Shown in pieces: positions 45,910 through 54,647 of a stretch of DNA of 64,000 bases (its first letter is position 1; every line of letters begins with the position of its first letter). The notes beneath the pieces are model-generated. The model was not told the origin of the DNA and searched no databases. It was given only the letters and a program-made list of their open reading frames with translations. Position numbers and translations under genes: made by a program. The stretch comes from PALSA-607 sp036501485 (GTDB taxonomy: Bacteria > Actinomycetota > Actinomycetes > Acidothermales > Acidothermaceae). The stretch covers positions 1 through 64,000 of the forward strand of contig DASYAG010000016.1 of the NCBI GenBank assembly GCA_036501485.1. The letters run 5' to 3'.

Positions 45910-47271
45910 TTAGGCCGTCGCGCTGTATCCGTCGTGCGGCGTGTTGAGGTACGGGAACACCTGCTGCGTAGGCGGCATGGCCGATCCGTCATCGATCTTG
46001 CTGGTGGCGGCGTCGGGCGTGAATGACTTGTCGACGAGCGGGATCAAGAGACCCGCGATCGCCCGCAACTCGATGGTCACCACGTCGTCAGTAACCCGAC
46101 GTCCGTTCGGGAACCCTGCCGGGTCGCCGCCGGCGAGGCCAGCCGGGCTAGCCTTCGCGAACGGGGTGGCCGGGATCGCCAGGTTGAGCCGCAGCATGTC
46201 CGCGACGACCTTGCCGGTGTAGTTCTGGAAACCGGGGACGACGCCCGACGGGATGCCGGTGCCCAAGATCGCGACTAGGTCAAGACGCGGCTTGGTGTAG
46301 GCGGCGAGGTTCTTGAACACGCCTGGGTAGAGGACCGGAAGAAGGCCCGCAACCTCGGGGTGCTCGAACGATGCTGCGTAGTTGGAGTCGCTCGAAGGCG
46401 CGCTGTGGTTCCAGTCGTCCTTCGAACCCATCGGAATGACGACCTCGTTGATGAGCGGGTTGCCGAGACGGGAGACCTGCTCCCAACCGCCGAGGTTCTG
46501 TGCTGTCGCGCCGGGGCCTTCGTACACGTGGGTGCGCTGGCGGCTCGCGGTTGTCCAGATGCCGACGACCGAATCCAGCCGCGTCGGGTCAACCGGGGTC
46601 TTGCCGCTAACGGTGAGGTCGCTGAGCGGAACGCGCATCGCGATGCTGTGCACGTTCAGATCGGCCAACGAGTTGACACCGCTCGCGGCTGGCGAGGAGA
46701 TGACGTGCAAGTTCTGGAACGGACGCAAGTCGAGCAGGTCGAACACCGATCCGAGGTCAACGTGGAACGCGTCAGCACGCTGGCCGGCGAAGAATGTCCG
46801 GTCGCCGATGCCGTGCACACACTGCGCGGCGAGGTGCTCGTAGTTCGGGGTCGAGCGCGGACCGATGTTGCAGGGCGGCACTTCGAGGTTCCCGCCTAAC
46901 TGCACGGTGCTGCCGCCACGCGTGGTGCGAGTCACCGAGTAGTACTGGCGACGGTTGAAGTGCGGGTCGAAGATCGAGGTGATCTGACCGGTGTTGTAGA
47001 GGAACGTGTTCTTGTTGAACACGACCGTGTGGAAGCGGAAGCCGTAGGTGATGTCGGCCTGCGCGTCGCCGCGGTTCGAGATGTGAATCTCGTAGAGCAC
47101 GTCGTCGCCGAACTCGAAGAAGTTCGGGCCGCCGTCGGGCAACTGCAAAGGAACGTAGTTGGCGATGATCGTCGCGTACCCGGGCTTGTCCGGGCTGACG
47201 AACGCGTACAGGTCGGAACTGTCTGCGACCGGGTCCTTGGAGATCTCCGGCGCTTCACGGTGTGAAGACAT
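45910..47271 (-). CDS. DUF4331 domain-containing protein
   Basis: 453 residues with the DUF4331 hallmark at the N-terminus, SSHREAPEISKDPVADSSDL then YAFVSPD. The remainder is typical of the family, which is predicted to be extracellular or periplasmic and has no known activity. No signal peptide is found at its own N-terminus, which begins MSSHREAP. The ATG 47271 follows AGAAGGTGG. It lies 99 bases downstream of the Tat-exported small protein and one base before the His-rich gene. Confidence 0.9.
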   Translation of the reverse strand: MSSHREAPEISKDPVADSSDLYAFVSPDKPGYATIIANYVPLQLPDGGPNFFEFGDDVLYEIHISNRGDAQADITYGFRFHTVVFNKNTFLYNTGQITSIFDPHFNRRQYYSVTRTTRGGSTVQLGGNLEVPPCNIGPRSTPNYEHLAAQCVHGIGDRTFFAGQRADAFHVDLGSVFDLLDLRPFQNLHVISSPAASGVNSLADLNVHSIAMRVPLSDLTVSGKTPVDPTRLDSVVGIWTTASRQRTHVYEGPGATAQNLGGWEQVSRLGNPLINEVVIPMGSKDDWNHSAPSSDSNYAASFEHPEVAGLLPVLYPGVFKNLAAYTKPRLDLVAILGTGIPSGVVPGFQNYTGKVVADMLRLNLAIPATPFAKASPAGLAGGDPAGFPNGRRVTDDVVTIELRAIAGLLIPLVDKSFTPDAATSKIDDGSAMPPTQQVFPYLNTPHDGYSATA

Positions 47272-47370
47272 GCGCCACCTTCTGTGCTCGCGGTTTATGG
47301 GTGAGTTTGAAACGAAGAACGGGATGAGCCAGCCCGGTCTGGGCGGCTCGATAACGAAAGGCTGGAACGC

Positions 47371-47643
47371 CTAGAGCTGGGTGAGCTTGGCCAGCTTGCG
47401 GGCCAATGCCTTGTCGGTGATCTGCACTTCGCGCTCGCCGCGCATCACGGTGATGCTGCCTGCCTTCGCGTCCTTGACGAACGCGACGACCGAACCGTCG
47501 GGCGCCGGGCTGCCGTCGTCGGCCGGGGAGGCGGACGACTTCGAGGCGGCGCTTGCCACTCCCGGGACCATCACGGCCACGGTGGCCGCTGCGGCGGTCA
47601 CGCCAGCGCCGCGGATGAAGGCCCTTCTGCTGTGCTCTGCCAT
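47371..47643 (-). CDS. Small Tat-exported protein
   Basis: 90 residues with a twin-arginine signal (SRRAFIRGAGVTAAAATVAV) and a cleavage site near ASA. The mature domain is about 50 residues with GSVVAFVKDAKAGSITVMRG and no cysteine. A clear ribosome site AGAAGGAG precedes the ATG at 47643; upstream extensions are rejected. It is the first gene of an operon with the DUF4331 and His-rich genes. Function unknown; an association with the DUF4331 protein is inferred from position. Confidence 0.8.
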   Translation of the reverse strand: MAEHSRRAFIRGAGVTAAAATVAVMVPGVASAASKSSASPADDGSPAPDGSVVAFVKDAKAGSITVMRGEREVQITDKALARKLAKLTQL

Positions 47644-47783
47644 GGTGATGCTCCTTCTGAAAGCGACGTGGGCGAGTCGTACCGGCCCGCCTGTGGTGAC
47701 TCGGAGGTTCTTCGTCGCGACCGGCCGCGCTGGTTCATTCGGCGCATTCGCCCTTACGGTCAGCTCGCCTTTAGGGTCAGCAC

Positions 47784-48431
47784 GTGACTGACTGGACGAC
47801 GACGGGCGCCGAATTGGCGACAGCTGTCGGCACGCTCGTGCTCGGTGCCGCGACGTTCGCCTCTGTGCGGTCGGCAAATCGAACAGCGCGGACGGCGGAG
47901 CGGTCGCTGTTGGAAGGCCTGCGGCCCCTGCTCGTCACGTCACGGCTGCAGGATTCGCCGGAGAAGGTCGGATTCGCCGATCAGCATTGGGTGCGGGTCG
48001 ACGGTGGGCACGGCACTGTCGAGGTGACCGACGAGGTCATCTACCTGACCATGGCCCTGCGCAACATCGGCCGCGGCATGGCCGTGCTCCATGGCTGGCA
48101 TGCGGATCGAGGGGCGACATCGAGTGAACGGCCCGACCACGCCAACGTCGACGGCTTCCGTCGGCTTACTCGAGACCTCTACATACCGCCCGGCGACCTC
48201 GGCTTCTGGCAAGGCGCGCTGCGCGACCGCACCGAGCCGACCTTCGCGCAGGTGCGGACGATGGCCGAAGCAGACGAAATCCTTTCGCTCGAGTTGTTGT
48301 ACGGCGACCTAGCCGGCGGGCAGCGGGCGATTACCCGATTCGCGTTGCTGCCGCACGACGTGGAAGGGCAACGGGTCTGGCTGGCCTCGGTCTCGCGGCA
48401 TTGGCACCTCGACCGCCGAGCACCGCGTTAG
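47784..48431 (+). CDS. Putative membrane-anchored protein of unknown function
   Basis: A 215-residue protein with an N-terminal hydrophobic helix (ELATAVGTLVLGAATFASV) followed by SANRTARTAERSLLEGLRPL and a globular part with EVIYLTMALRNIGRGMAVLH. Similar proteins of unknown role are common in actinobacteria. The start is GTG 47784; other starts are possible. It lies divergently from the Tat small protein. Confidence 0.7.
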   Translation: MTDWTTTGAELATAVGTLVLGAATFASVRSANRTARTAERSLLEGLRPLLVTSRLQDSPEKVGFADQHWVRVDGGHGTVEVTDEVIYLTMALRNIGRGMAVLHGWHADRGATSSERPDHANVDGFRRLTRDLYIPPGDLGFWQGALRDRTEPTFAQVRTMAEADEILSLELLYGDLAGGQRAITRFALLPHDVEGQRVWLASVSRHWHLDRRAPR

Positions 48432-48498
48432 GAGCACTGGTCCCTGACTGCCTTCGTCGGGGTCGTGCCACATTCCTGGCGTGACCTAGCTTGATTGA

Positions 48499-48642
48499 GT
48501 GGACGACACGGCCGCGGCTGACCTGTTCGACGGTGCAGCCGCGCACTACGACAGCGATCTTTTCCACGCGACCGTGGCTCATGCGTTGATCGATTGCGTC
48601 GCCGACGTCGGGAGCCCTCGGCTGGTGTTGGAGACCCGATGA
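48499..48642 (+). pseudogene. Truncated SAM-dependent methyltransferase remnant
   Basis: A 47-residue frame (DDTAAADLFDGAAAHYDSDLFH, with a break for length: AAADLFDGAAAHYDSDLF is the family-like part) ends RLVLETR then TGA. It matches the start of class I methyltransferases, where RLVLDVATGTG would follow. The rest of the fold is absent, and the adjacent DNA looks unrelated, so this is probably an old insertion or deletion edge. The start is GTG 48499. Confidence 0.5.
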
Positions 48643-48820
48643 GGGGCCCCTGAACATCTGACTATGGCAAGTTCGCCGTGCGTCGTCGCGGCAGAAACCG
48701 CGTTCACGTGAATACGGTCCTGAAGTGGGCCGCGTGGCCCAACCATCGACCGTCATCGCGGCCAGTTGCAGATGCGTTACGAACTCACTGCCGGATGTCA
48801 ACCGTGCCTGATGTTTTGGC

Positions 48821-49426
48821 TTATCTGCCGATGGTGAGAGCGAGGAGGGTGTCGACCGCGGTTTCGAACGGGCGGGTACTCCGTTGCACCTGGGCGAGTA
48901 GGAGCCCTCCTTGGAGGGTGGCGAGCAGAGTAGTGGCGAGGTCGTCCGGGTCGATGTCGGATGGGAGCTTCCCGTCGGCATGTAGGGATCGCAGTCCATC
49001 GCTGATGGCGGCTGCCCATTGATCGAACCCGGCTGCGATGAGGGCTCGGGCCGCGGGGTCATTCTCGGCCAGTTGGCCACCAAGCGAACCAAGTGCGCAG
49101 CCCCCTTTCCCTTGGGTGCTCCTCACCCCGGTCACCACCATGTTCCGCCAGGCTTCGACTCCCTTCGGGCTGGCGAGGGCCCGCCGATTCTGCTTGACGA
49201 TGGTGTCGGCTTGGTAGTCGATGACCGCCTGTACGAGGTCGTTCTTGTCGGGAAAGTAGTGGTACAGCTGAGAGCCGCTGACCTCCGCCGCCACCTTGAC
49301 ATCTTCCAAGGTGGTCGCTGCGACCCCGCGCTCGTGGATCAAGGCGGCGGCCGCCTCCACTATTCGCGCCCGGGTGCGTTCGCCCTTGGGGGTGAGCCTC
49401 GGCCGGGCGCCGGCGTCGTTGACCAT
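48821..49426 (-). CDS. TetR family transcriptional regulator
   Basis: 201 residues with the TetR helix-turn-helix at about 17-63 (RTRARIVEAAAALIHERGVA, then TTLEDVKVAAEVSGSQLYHY). The C-terminal part resembles the TetR_C_33/LmrA-like ligand domain. It is divergent from an SDR gene and shares a 97-base intergenic region that carries a promoter with an inverted repeat, so it probably represses the SDR operon and itself. The ligand is unknown. Confidence 0.9.
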   Translation of the reverse strand: MVNDAGARPRLTPKGERTRARIVEAAAALIHERGVAATTLEDVKVAAEVSGSQLYHYFPDKNDLVQAVIDYQADTIVKQNRRALASPKGVEAWRNMVVTGVRSTQGKGGCALGSLGGQLAENDPAARALIAAGFDQWAAAISDGLRSLHADGKLPSDIDPDDLATTLLATLQGGLLLAQVQRSTRPFETAVDTLLALTIGR

Positions 49427-49452
49427 GCACCAATGTTAGCAGGATTTTGAGT

Positions 49453-49481
49453 TTGACAGCCCAGTCCGGCTCGGTCATAGT
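49453..49481 (+). promoter_or_regulatory. Sigma-70-type promoter of the SDR operon
   Basis: TTGACA (49453-49458), 17 bases, then CATAGT (49476-49481). It points toward the SDR gene whose ATG is at 49524. Confidence 0.6.
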
Positions 49482-49495
49482 GGGTTGCATAACCC
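49482..49495. promoter_or_regulatory. Candidate TetR operator
   Basis: GGGTT-GCAT-AACCC is a perfect inverted repeat directly after the -10 box in the shared tetR/SDR region. Binding there would block transcription; assignment to the divergent TetR is inference. Confidence 0.5.
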
Positions 49496-49523
49496 AGTCT
49501 TACCAGAGAGGACACAACAACGA

Positions 49524-50273
49524 ATGACTGATCTAGAAGGCAAGACAGCTCTGGTAACGGGGTCGACGAGCGGGATTGGCAGGGCTACGGCCATCGCCTT
49601 GGCCGCCCGTGGCGCTCACGTACTGGTCGTGGGACGCAACGAACAACGAGCCAAAGACGTGGTCGCCGAGATCGAAGGTAGCGGCGGCAGCGCAGCGTTC
49701 CGGCTCACTACGTTAAGCGACCTGACATCGGCCCTGGAGCTGGTCGAGTGGGCCACTAAGGCAGGCGACGGTCACGTCGACATCCTGATCAACAACGCTG
49801 GCGTCGCCTTGCTCGGACCAAGCAACGCGGCCACCGAAGCGGACTTCGACGAGACCTTTGCACTCAACGTGAAGGTGCCGTTCTTCCTCGTCGCGTCACT
49901 GGCGCCAGCCATGGCCGAACGCGGATGGGGTTCGGTCGTCAACGTTTCCACGATGGTCGCGAGTTTTGGACAGGCTGGCATGGCTTTGTACGGCGCCAGC
50001 CGAGCGGCTCTCGAACTGTTGACGAAGGCCTGGGCCGCCGAATACGGCGGACGTGGTGTTCGGGTTAACGCCGTTGCGCCCGGTCCGACGCGCACCGCGA
50101 TGATGGAAGGGCTCCCCGACGACATGGTGAATCAGCTCGCAGCGCTAGCACCAGCAGGTCGCGTAGCTGAGCCCCAGGAATTGGCTGCGGCGATCGTCTT
50201 CCTGGCCAGTGATGATGCCAGCTTCGTCCACGGCGTCACTCTTGCAGTCGACGGCGGACGGGTCGCGACATAA
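49524..50273 (+). CDS. SDR family oxidoreductase
   Basis: A classical 249-residue short-chain dehydrogenase. The cofactor motif is GSTSGIG, followed by NNAGVA, the catalytic Ser in VNVST, and Tyr-x-x-x-Arg-like YGASR, where the usual YxxxK has Arg in place of Lys. The C-terminus FVHGVTLAVDGGRVA is typical. The ATG 49524 was chosen with GAGGACA as ribosome site; the 39 bases upstream in the same frame are not needed. It is the first gene of a module with DUF1330 and a second SDR. Confidence 0.9.
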   Translation: MTDLEGKTALVTGSTSGIGRATAIALAARGAHVLVVGRNEQRAKDVVAEIEGSGGSAAFRLTTLSDLTSALELVEWATKAGDGHVDILINNAGVALLGPSNAATEADFDETFALNVKVPFFLVASLAPAMAERGWGSVVNVSTMVASFGQAGMALYGASRAALELLTKAWAAEYGGRGVRVNAVAPGPTRTAMMEGLPDDMVNQLAALAPAGRVAEPQELAAAIVFLASDDASFVHGVTLAVDGGRVAT

Positions 50274-50351
50274 CACCAGTCGTACCGGGGTGACGTTTAG
50301 GCGTGAAGACGTAGAACGCAGATCAAATTAACAACCAAGGAGTACCACCAC

Positions 50352-50672
50352 ATGAGCGCATACGTAATTGTCGAGTTCACGGTCAAGGACCCGCAAACGT
50401 ACCGTGAGAAATACGCCCCCATTGCTGGGCAGACAGCCAAAGCGCATGCAGGTGAGGTAATCGCCGCAGGTAACTGGGAAGTCCTGCACGGCGATGGCTC
50501 ACTCACTTCAGGAGCACTCGTGCGGTTTACCGACCGTGAGACGGCCATCAGGTGGTACGACTCGCCTGAATATCAAGAACTGATCGATGTCCGAGGCAAC
50601 GCGATGGATGCCCGTTTCAGTTTGCTCAACCGCCTCCCTACGCCGACGGAAGACAAGAGCGAATCCGAATGA
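50352..50672 (+). CDS. DUF1330 domain-containing protein
   Basis: 106 residues, dimeric alpha/beta barrel fold of the DUF1330 family (YREKYAPIAGQTAKAHAGEV and IRWYDSPEYQELIDVRGNAM). Members are small proteins of uncertain function. Preceded by CAAGGAG. The stop overlaps the next SDR start (ATGA), so translation is coupled. Confidence 0.88.
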   Translation: MSAYVIVEFTVKDPQTYREKYAPIAGQTAKAHAGEVIAAGNWEVLHGDGSLTSGALVRFTDRETAIRWYDSPEYQELIDVRGNAMDARFSLLNRLPTPTEDKSESE

Positions 50673-51658
50673 GCACGGTCCCCGGAAAGACGGTTCTCAT
50701 CACGGGCGCCAACGCCGGGATCGGCAAGGAGGTGGCCCGCCAACTGGCGTTACGCCCTGAGATGGCCCACATCTATCTGGCGTGCCGGAACCGGGGTCGG
50801 GGGACAACGGCGAAGGCCGAGCTTGAAGCAGCGACCGGCCGGCGCATCTTCGACATCGTTGTCATGGACGTCGCCGATCTGGGTTCGGTCCGCGCCGGCC
50901 TTGCGGCCGTCGACGGATCCGTCGACGCGTTGGTCATGAACGCTGGTGTCATCGGCCCGCAGTCAATGGGCTTGACCGCTGACGGGGTCACCACCGTGTT
51001 CGCAACGAACGTTCTTGGTCACGTCGTCCTCCTCGATGGGCTCCTGGCCGAGGATCGGCTTGGCGAGGTTGCGGTCTTCGCCGGAAGTGAAGCAGTCAGG
51101 GGAGTCCCGAAGTTGCGGATGAAGGGGCCATCGTTCGTCTCAAGCTCAGCCGACGAGTTCGCGACTGTCATCGACGGCAGCTACTTCGCCACCAGAAAAC
51201 CTGACTTCAACCTCGCTTTCGCGCAGGCCAAGTACATTGGCGCCCTATGGATGGGCTACCTGGCCCGCCAACACACCGACCGCCGATTCGTCACCGTGAG
51301 CCCCGGCAACACCATCGGGACCCAAGCAGCCAGTGACCTCCCATTACCGATGCGTATAGCGGCCAAGTACGTCATGCCGATCCTGGGTCTCTCCCACAAA
51401 CTTGACGTGGGCGCGAAGCGACTGGTCGACGGCGTCACCGACCCGACCATGTCGAGCGGGATGTTCTACGCCAGTGCGGCCAACACGCTTAAAGGTCCAT
51501 TGGTCAACCAAGCAGACTTCCTCCCGGACCTGGCCAACCCGTCATTTCAGGACCACGCCAACGAGGCCATCCACCGCTTCATCACCGAACGACATTCAGG
51601 CGATGCAGCGCCAATATCTGCCCCGACGGCTGGACCTTCGGACGTTGACCCAAGCTGA
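50669..51658 (+). CDS. SDR family protein with substituted catalytic tyrosine
   Basis: A 329-residue SDR of the retinol-dehydrogenase-like branch, with TGANAGIGKEVARQL and NAGVIGP for NADP(H) binding. At the place of the catalytic YxxxK it reads FAQAK (near residue 187), so Phe replaces Tyr while Lys is kept. This may make it inactive or point to another mechanism. Starts at ATG 50669, overlapping DUF1330. The C-terminal tail is Ser/Pro-rich. Confidence 0.85.
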   Translation: MSTVPGKTVLITGANAGIGKEVARQLALRPEMAHIYLACRNRGRGTTAKAELEAATGRRIFDIVVMDVADLGSVRAGLAAVDGSVDALVMNAGVIGPQSMGLTADGVTTVFATNVLGHVVLLDGLLAEDRLGEVAVFAGSEAVRGVPKLRMKGPSFVSSSADEFATVIDGSYFATRKPDFNLAFAQAKYIGALWMGYLARQHTDRRFVTVSPGNTIGTQAASDLPLPMRIAAKYVMPILGLSHKLDVGAKRLVDGVTDPTMSSGMFYASAANTLKGPLVNQADFLPDLANPSFQDHANEAIHRFITERHSGDAAPISAPTAGPSDVDPS

Positions 51659-51725
51659 CTTCGACGCCATCGCCACCGAGCTCAGGCAGTTGCCGCCAGA
51701 CGGCCCATCTGTTTACTAGTGCGCT

Positions 51726-52937
51726 CTAGCGGGCGGGGCGATCGCTTTGCGCAAGCCATTGGCGTTGGGTGGCGAGCTGCGTCTCGAGATCGCTGACCTC
51801 GGATGCTTTGCCAGCTAGCTTCGCGCGGTCGATTTTCTTCTCGAGTTTCTCCACCGACTCGCGCAACCTGATCACCAACGGCGACGACGACAATGACGTC
51901 TCGCGCCAGCGGTCTTCCGACGCCGTCTTCAGTCGCTCGGCGACGGCGTCGAGACGGCGATCGAACTCAGCGGCCACTTCACGCGGAGCCCGACCGGTCG
52001 CCGTCCAACGCGTTTGAATGTCGCGCAGTTTTGCTTGTGCCGCAGGCAGATCAGCCGCCGGATCGATCGCCTCGGCCTCGACGAGTAATGCCTCTTTGGC
52101 TTCCTGGCTTGCTTTGAACTCGGTCTCGCGTTCTTCAAGTGCGGCAGTGCGCCGGGTGAAGAAGGTGTCCTGAGCAGTGCGGAATCGCTGCCACAACGCC
52201 TCGTCGACATCCTTTGACGCGCGGGCGGCCGCTTTCCACTGCACCATCAACGACTTGTAGCGGTTCGCAGTCGGCGTCCACTCGGTCGACTGTGCCAACG
52301 ACTCGGCTTCAGTAGCGAGCTTCTCTTTGTAAGCGACTGCTTCCTTACGTTGCTCGTCGAGGGTCGCGAAGTGTGCGCCACGGCGGCGGCCGAACTCGGC
52401 GCGGGCCGCAGAGACGCGCTTCCACAACTCGGTGTCGATCTTGCGGTCGACACCCTTGATCTCTTTCCATTCGTCGACGATGGCGCGCAGCCGATCACCG
52501 GCCGGCTTCCACTGCGTACTCTGCGCGAGTTTCTCGGCCTCGTCGGCGAGTGCCTTTTTCGCATCGACCGCTTTGGTCGTCGCCGCTGCCTTGGCGGCCC
52601 GCTCGTCGGCGCGCTTGGCTTCGGCCGCAGCCAGCAGCGTGCAGAGTCGTTCGTCCAAAGTGGGCAGGTCACCAACAGCGTTCGCGGTCGGTAGCGAGGC
52701 GCGCAGCTTCGTGACGGCGACCACCGTCGACGATGCCGATGCCGCACCTGACGCGAGTCTGGTCTCGAGCAGACCGACCTCGGTCGCAAGGTCGTCGTAG
52801 CGCCGGACGAAATGCGCCAGCCCTTCTTCGGGGGTGCCTGCTTGCCACGACCCGACCACGCGCTCGCCCTCATCGGCGGTGCGGACGTAGACGGTGCCGT
52901 CTACGTCGATCCGGCCCCACGCGGTGCTGGTGCTCAT
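51726..52937 (-). CDS. DUF349 domain-containing protein
   Basis: 403 residues of mostly helical, charged sequence with repeated DUF349 units (AQSTQWKPAGDRLRAIVDEW and AQSTEWTPTANRYKSLMVQW, then a degenerate third). The N-terminal part begins WGRIDVDGTVYVRTADEGER. The related Rv2731 lies in the same place, between miaB and miaA, in M. tuberculosis. Function unknown; some DUF349 proteins associate with ribosomes or nucleic acids. Start ATG 52937 with AGGAGCACG before it. Confidence 0.92.
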   Translation of the reverse strand: MSTSTAWGRIDVDGTVYVRTADEGERVVGSWQAGTPEEGLAHFVRRYDDLATEVGLLETRLASGAASASSTVVAVTKLRASLPTANAVGDLPTLDERLCTLLAAAEAKRADERAAKAAATTKAVDAKKALADEAEKLAQSTQWKPAGDRLRAIVDEWKEIKGVDRKIDTELWKRVSAARAEFGRRRGAHFATLDEQRKEAVAYKEKLATEAESLAQSTEWTPTANRYKSLMVQWKAAARASKDVDEALWQRFRTAQDTFFTRRTAALEERETEFKASQEAKEALLVEAEAIDPAADLPAAQAKLRDIQTRWTATGRAPREVAAEFDRRLDAVAERLKTASEDRWRETSLSSSPLVIRLRESVEKLEKKIDRAKLAGKASEVSDLETQLATQRQWLAQSDRPAR

Positions 52938-53061
52938 CGTGCTCCTTGCTCGGTCGGGTGCAATTGCGCGCCCGGTATGCCCATCTTGCCGTTACTCACA
53001 TGACGCGGTGCTCGCGCCCGCGCCGCGGATTCTCACCAGCAGGCCATCTAAGGTGCATCTC

Positions 53062-53718
53062 GTGACCCGGCCGGCAGTCTCCGCGGTGGCATTCTGCCCC
53101 CATCCGCCGCTCCTGCGGCCCGGGATTGCCACTGGAGCCGAAATTGAGACGCAGTCGTTGCGTTCCGCGTGCAATACGGCCGTCGATTGGCTGATTGGTA
53201 CGAGTCCTAACCAGTTGCTGGTGCTCGGAACCGACGGACCGCTGGTTGATTGGGAAGGCTTCGCTCCTGGGCTGATCGACCCCGACTGTCAGCCCATGCC
53301 GCTGTCACTTCAGGTCGGCGCGTGGTTGCTGTCGGGGCGAGCGCTCGCGTCTGAGCCGACCTACGTCGCTATCGGGCCGGACGGCGAGCCGGTGACACCG
53401 TGGCCAGATCTGCCAGCATCGACCGGCCTTCTCGTGATGGGTGACGGCAGTGCGCGCCGCAGCCTCAAGGGTCCGGGATATCTCGACGATCGGGCCGAAC
53501 CCTTCGACGATGCAGTCATCAAAGCGCTCGGCGATGGCTCGCCGCAGGCACTCGCCGACCTCGATCTCGCCCTCGCAGATGCGCTACTTGCCGCTGGTGC
53601 ACCTACTTGGGTCGCGGCGGCGAAGCTGCTTCGGGCGAGCGACTGGCGCGGTGACGTTCTCTATGCCGACGCGCCGTACGGCGTGATGTACACGGTCGCT
53701 ACGTGGCTGCCGGCGTGA
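53062..53718 (+). CDS. Class III extradiol dioxygenase/MEMO-like family protein
   Basis: 218 residues with an N-terminal AFCPHPPLLRPGI motif and VLGTDGPL, as in LigB-type extradiol ring-cleavage enzymes and MEMO-like proteins. The His of PHPP is retained; other metal ligands are not obvious. A protein of this type (Rv2728c) lies next to miaA in M. tuberculosis. The GTG at 53062 has AAGG 9 bases upstream; GTG 53053 is the alternative. The stop overlaps the miaA start. Confidence 0.78.
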   Translation: MTRPAVSAVAFCPHPPLLRPGIATGAEIETQSLRSACNTAVDWLIGTSPNQLLVLGTDGPLVDWEGFAPGLIDPDCQPMPLSLQVGAWLLSGRALASEPTYVAIGPDGEPVTPWPDLPASTGLLVMGDGSARRSLKGPGYLDDRAEPFDDAVIKALGDGSPQALADLDLALADALLAAGAPTWVAAAKLLRASDWRGDVLYADAPYGVMYTVATWLPA

Positions 53719-54647
53719 GCGCTGCTGCCTCCGAGCGACCTGCCGCGCGACCTAGGGTCGTTGTTGTCCTTGGTCCGACCGCCGCGGGAAAGTCGCAACT
53801 CGGCATCGACCTCGCGCATCGCTTGAACGGTGAAGTCGTGAACGCCGACTCGATGCAGCTCTACGAAGGCATGGACGTCGGAACCGCAAAGCTGACGCAC
53901 GACGAGCGGCAGGGCGTCGTCCATCATCTGCTAGATATCTGGCCTGTCACGCGCACCGCAAGCGTCGCCGATTATCAGACGCATGCGAGGGCGGCGATCT
54001 CGCAGATTGTTGCGCGCGGTCGCACACCGATTCTCGTGGGTGGTTCGGGTCTCTACATCCGTGCGGTCATCGACGACATGAGCTTTCCAGGGACGGACGC
54101 CGATGTGCGGGCGAGTCTCGAAGCCGAACTCGCCGTTGTCGGCGCGCCAGAAATGCACGCGCGCCTAGCTGAAATTGATGCGGCCACGGCAGCAACAATG
54201 TTGCTGACGAACGGCCGCAAGATCGTGCGTGCACTCGAAGTCGCAGCGATCGGCGGCGGGTCGTTCACCGGCTTGATGCCACCGTATGACTCGGTGTACG
54301 ACGCAGTTTTGATCGGCGTCGATCGGTCTACCGCGGAGCTCGACGAACGACTCACGCAGCGAGTCGACTGGATGTGGGAGCACGGACTCGTCGATGAGGT
54401 TCGCGGTCTGGCGGAGCAGCACGGACTGCGCGAGGGAGTGACAGCGCGTCGCGCGCTCGCCTACAAGCAGGTGCTCGCGATGCTCGATGGTGAGATCGGT
54501 GAGGACGAGGCGCGCGCACGAACTGTGCAGGCGACGAAACGGTTCGTGCGTCGGCAGCGGTCGTGGTTTCGGCCGGATCCGCGCATTCAGTGGCTGATGG
54601 CTGGACCCGACCTGACTGAACACGCGGTGGCGCTTATTTCGTCTTAG
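53715..54647 (+). CDS. miaA: tRNA dimethylallyltransferase
   Basis: MiaA adds dimethylallyl to N6 of A37 in tRNAs reading UNN codons; MiaB acts next. Walker A GPTAAGKS is near residue 20, NADSMQLYEGMDVGTAK holds the catalytic Asp, and VGGSGLYIRAVID is characteristic. About 310 residues. GTG 53715 overlaps the stop of the preceding gene (GTGA); GTG 53703 is possible. The 3' end overlaps the convergent phosphoesterase gene by 14 bases. Confidence 0.95.
   Translation: MSAAASERPAARPRVVVVLGPTAAGKSQLGIDLAHRLNGEVVNADSMQLYEGMDVGTAKLTHDERQGVVHHLLDIWPVTRTASVADYQTHARAAISQIVARGRTPILVGGSGLYIRAVIDDMSFPGTDADVRASLEAELAVVGAPEMHARLAEIDAATAATMLLTNGRKIVRALEVAAIGGGSFTGLMPPYDSVYDAVLIGVDRSTAELDERLTQRVDWMWEHGLVDEVRGLAEQHGLREGVTARRALAYKQVLAMLDGEIGEDEARARTVQATKRFVRRQRSWFRPDPRIQWLMAGPDLTEHAVALISS

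Noticed and set aside
48643..48820. Continuation of the methyltransferase gene in another frame
   Set aside because: No GxGxG motif or other methyltransferase motif follows in any plus-strand frame.
51603..51719. Short frame starting MQRQYLPRRL after the second SDR
   Set aside because: 38 residues, overlaps the SDR gene end, no ribosome site and no recognised family.
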